A stretch of 64,000 nt of DNA, from the NCBI GenBank assembly GCA_964473645.1, contig CAYYPW010000010.1, positions 154,347 through 218,346 on the forward strand, written 5' to 3'. Position numbers and translations under genes: made by a program. Source of the stretch: HdN1 sp964473645. GTDB lineage: Bacteria > Pseudomonadota > Gammaproteobacteria > Pseudomonadales > Ketobacteraceae. Positions 62,841 to 64,000 of this stretch are shown one piece after another (positions within the stretch are counted from its first letter, which is position 1; every line of letters begins with the position of its first letter). A model generated the notes under the pieces. That model did no database searches and was not told where the DNA came from. It saw only the letters and a program-made list of their open reading frames with translations.

Positions 62841-64000
62841 CTATTGATCCTGAATACGTCGCCAAGGGGACGCCTGTTCCAATGCAAAGGCGATTTCAAG
62901 CAAAGTGCGCTCATCACCGTACCTGGCAGAGAAATGCGCACCAATCGGCAAACCCTGCGTTGATTGCCCCACGGGTAGCGATATTCCGGGGCCTCCCGAT
63001 ACATTGTTGAGTGGGGTGAAACTGACATAGCGCATCAAGCGATCGAATAACACATCAAACGGCATATCAGGTGCAAGGTAACCGAGCTTGGGCGTTGTAT
63101 GGGCCAGCACTGGCGAGAGAACCACATCATAACGTGCGAACAAAGCGGCGTATTCCTGCTGGATTTTTTTCAATCGATACACAATCAGCGGCGTTTTTAG
63201 CAGGTTTTTTCGGTAAAGGTTTGCCAGCCCTTTGGTCAGGGTGTCAAGACTGCTTGCATCAAACTGTCGACTCATGATGTGCTTTCCGAATTTTTCAACC
63301 GCGAAAGACAACATGCCCCAATAGATACCAAAATCCTGGGCAAAGGTTTGGCGAATATTCAACGGCATGTCTTCTACTGCATGGCCCATATCCTCCAGCA
63401 GGGTCGCCGTGGTCAGGACCGCGGCACGGGTTTCAGCGTCAGTACGCTCCCCGGTGATGGAATCGACCACCAGGCCAACGCGCAGACGGCGATGTCCAGG
63501 CCCATCAATCAGGCCCAGGCGCGGCATTTTCGGGTTGTAGTAATAGCGTTCGGCTTCGGCAAAGAAGTGCGCAGTGTCCCTCACAGAGCGCGTTACCACC
63601 CCTTCACCGATGATGTTGACGGGTAACGCGCGCGATGCCTTGGAATCGATCAACCGCCCGCGCGAGGGCTTCAACCCAATCAAACCGCAACAGGCCGCAG
63701 GAATACGAATCGATCCGCCACCATCATTAGCGTGCGCAATCGGCACCACCCCTGCTGCCACCAAAGCGGCCGAGCCTCCCGACGATGCCCCACATGAATA
63801 GTCAATATGCCAGGGATTGCGGGTAGGCAAATGGCCGACGAATTCTGTTGTGGCATTCAAGCCAAATTCTGGCATGCGGCTTTTGCCCATGAGTACAAAG
63901 CCTTGCGCCATGTATTGCTGGGCAAACGAACCATGTGCTTTGGCAGGCTGCGCATTTACTGCATCAGAGCCATGGCTGGTCGGCAGCCCCTTAATGTCGG
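62841..64000 (-). CDS. Amidase-signature hydrolase, N-terminus beyond the window
   Basis: The frame stays open to the right edge, so the start lies outside the window; an internal ATG at 63911 is only a Met within the protein. Catalytic elements: DIKGLPTSHGSDA near the edge holds the catalytic Lys, GASSGGSAALVAAG the first Ser, and ANDGGGSIRIPAACCGLIGL the nucleophile Ser. These make the Ser-cisSer-Lys triad of the amidase signature family. The C-terminal region (GLPIGAHFSARYGDERTLLE) is typical. The substrate, such as an aliphatic amide, peptide amide or acylamide, cannot be told. Confidence 0.92.
   Translation of the reverse strand, partial: DIKGLPTSHGSDAVNAQPAKAHGSFAQQYMAQGFVLMGKSRMPEFGLNATTEFVGHLPTRNPWHIDYSCGASSGGSAALVAAGVVPIAHANDGGGSIRIPAACCGLIGLKPSRGRLIDSKASRALPVNIIGEGVVTRSVRDTAHFFAEAERYYYNPKMPRLGLIDGPGHRRLRVGLVVDSITGERTDAETRAAVLTTATLLEDMGHAVEDMPLNIRQTFAQDFGIYWGMLSFAVEKFGKHIMSRQFDASSLDTLTKGLANLYRKNLLKTPLIVYRLKKIQQEYAALFARYDVVLSPVLAHTTPKLGYLAPDMPFDVLFDRLMRYVSFTPLNNVSGGPGISLPVGQSTQGLPIGAHFSARYGDERTLLEIAFALEQASPWRRIQDQ

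Noticed and set aside
1..64000. CRISPR arrays, insertion sequences, prophage, tRNA or rRNA genes
   Set aside because: I looked for spaced direct repeats, transposase or integrase motifs, and tRNA-like arms and found none. The few tandem repeats present are short and local.

Overview
This 64 kb window comes from the chromosome of a Gammaproteobacterium with roughly mid-50s percent GC. The evidence is gene content: a thiS-thiG-trmB run, TonB, porin and lipoprotein outer-membrane genes, MASE1 and GGDEF signalling, a DUF3336 patatin, and a fatty acyl-CoA reductase of the Marinobacter type. Several genes handle acyl chains or lipids, which fits a lineage like the marine or oil-associated gammaproteobacteria. 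I cannot name a genus from sequence alone. There is no rRNA, tRNA, CRISPR array, transposase, integrase or prophage. The window reads as ordinary chromosome with short operons.

Layout. 1-5.3 kb: the end of a secreted jelly-roll protein, then a porin plus phosphate-binding-like pair, and a large HEXXH/beta-propeller/beta-barrel protein. 5.4-7.4 kb: thiS-thiG-trmB. 7.6-12.5 kb: an operon of a three-haem RoxA-like cytochrome lipoprotein, a DUF4266 lipoprotein, a DUF3570 outer-membrane protein and ApbE, with a divergent AraC regulator. 13.8-19.4 kb: a diguanylate cyclase sensor, a nucleotidyltransferase-fold gene behind a perfect palindrome, and a metallophosphoesterase lipoprotein. 19.7-24.6 kb: an operon of an M24 peptidase, an alpha/beta-hydrolase-SDR fusion and a PF10118 protein, then a lipase-like lipoprotein. 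24.9-28.9 kb: a divergent response regulator and hybrid kinase. 29-34.5 kb: a TonB receptor, an aldose dehydrogenase, a thioesterase and PhoD, followed by a decayed metallophosphoesterase remnant.

35-44 kb holds a patatin phospholipase and a metal-homeostasis block: dmeR/dmeF with a visible RcnR-type operator, DUF6502 with a small secreted partner, copA, a copZ-like chaperone and a Ca/Na exchanger. 44-57 kb holds a soluble kinase with a TPR response regulator, quinone reductase, AI-2E transporter, CBS protein, HMG-CoA lyase, a cytoplasmic molybdopterin oxidoreductase, a TetR/DUF2236 pair and a second diguanylate cyclase. 58-61 kb holds two adjacent genes that together match the two halves of the fused Marinobacter fatty acyl-CoA reductase, with a TetR gene and a palindromic operator between them. 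The window ends in a LuxR-type regulator and an amidase that runs off the right edge.

The strongest candidate for an under-described system is the 7.6-12.5 kb flavin/haem operon. Its DUF3570 protein carries two SGAS motifs resembling the FMN-acceptor motif used by ApbE, yet its ApbE has no export signal. The split reductase, the gluzincin-propeller-barrel protein and the kinase/TPR-regulator pair are secondary candidates.
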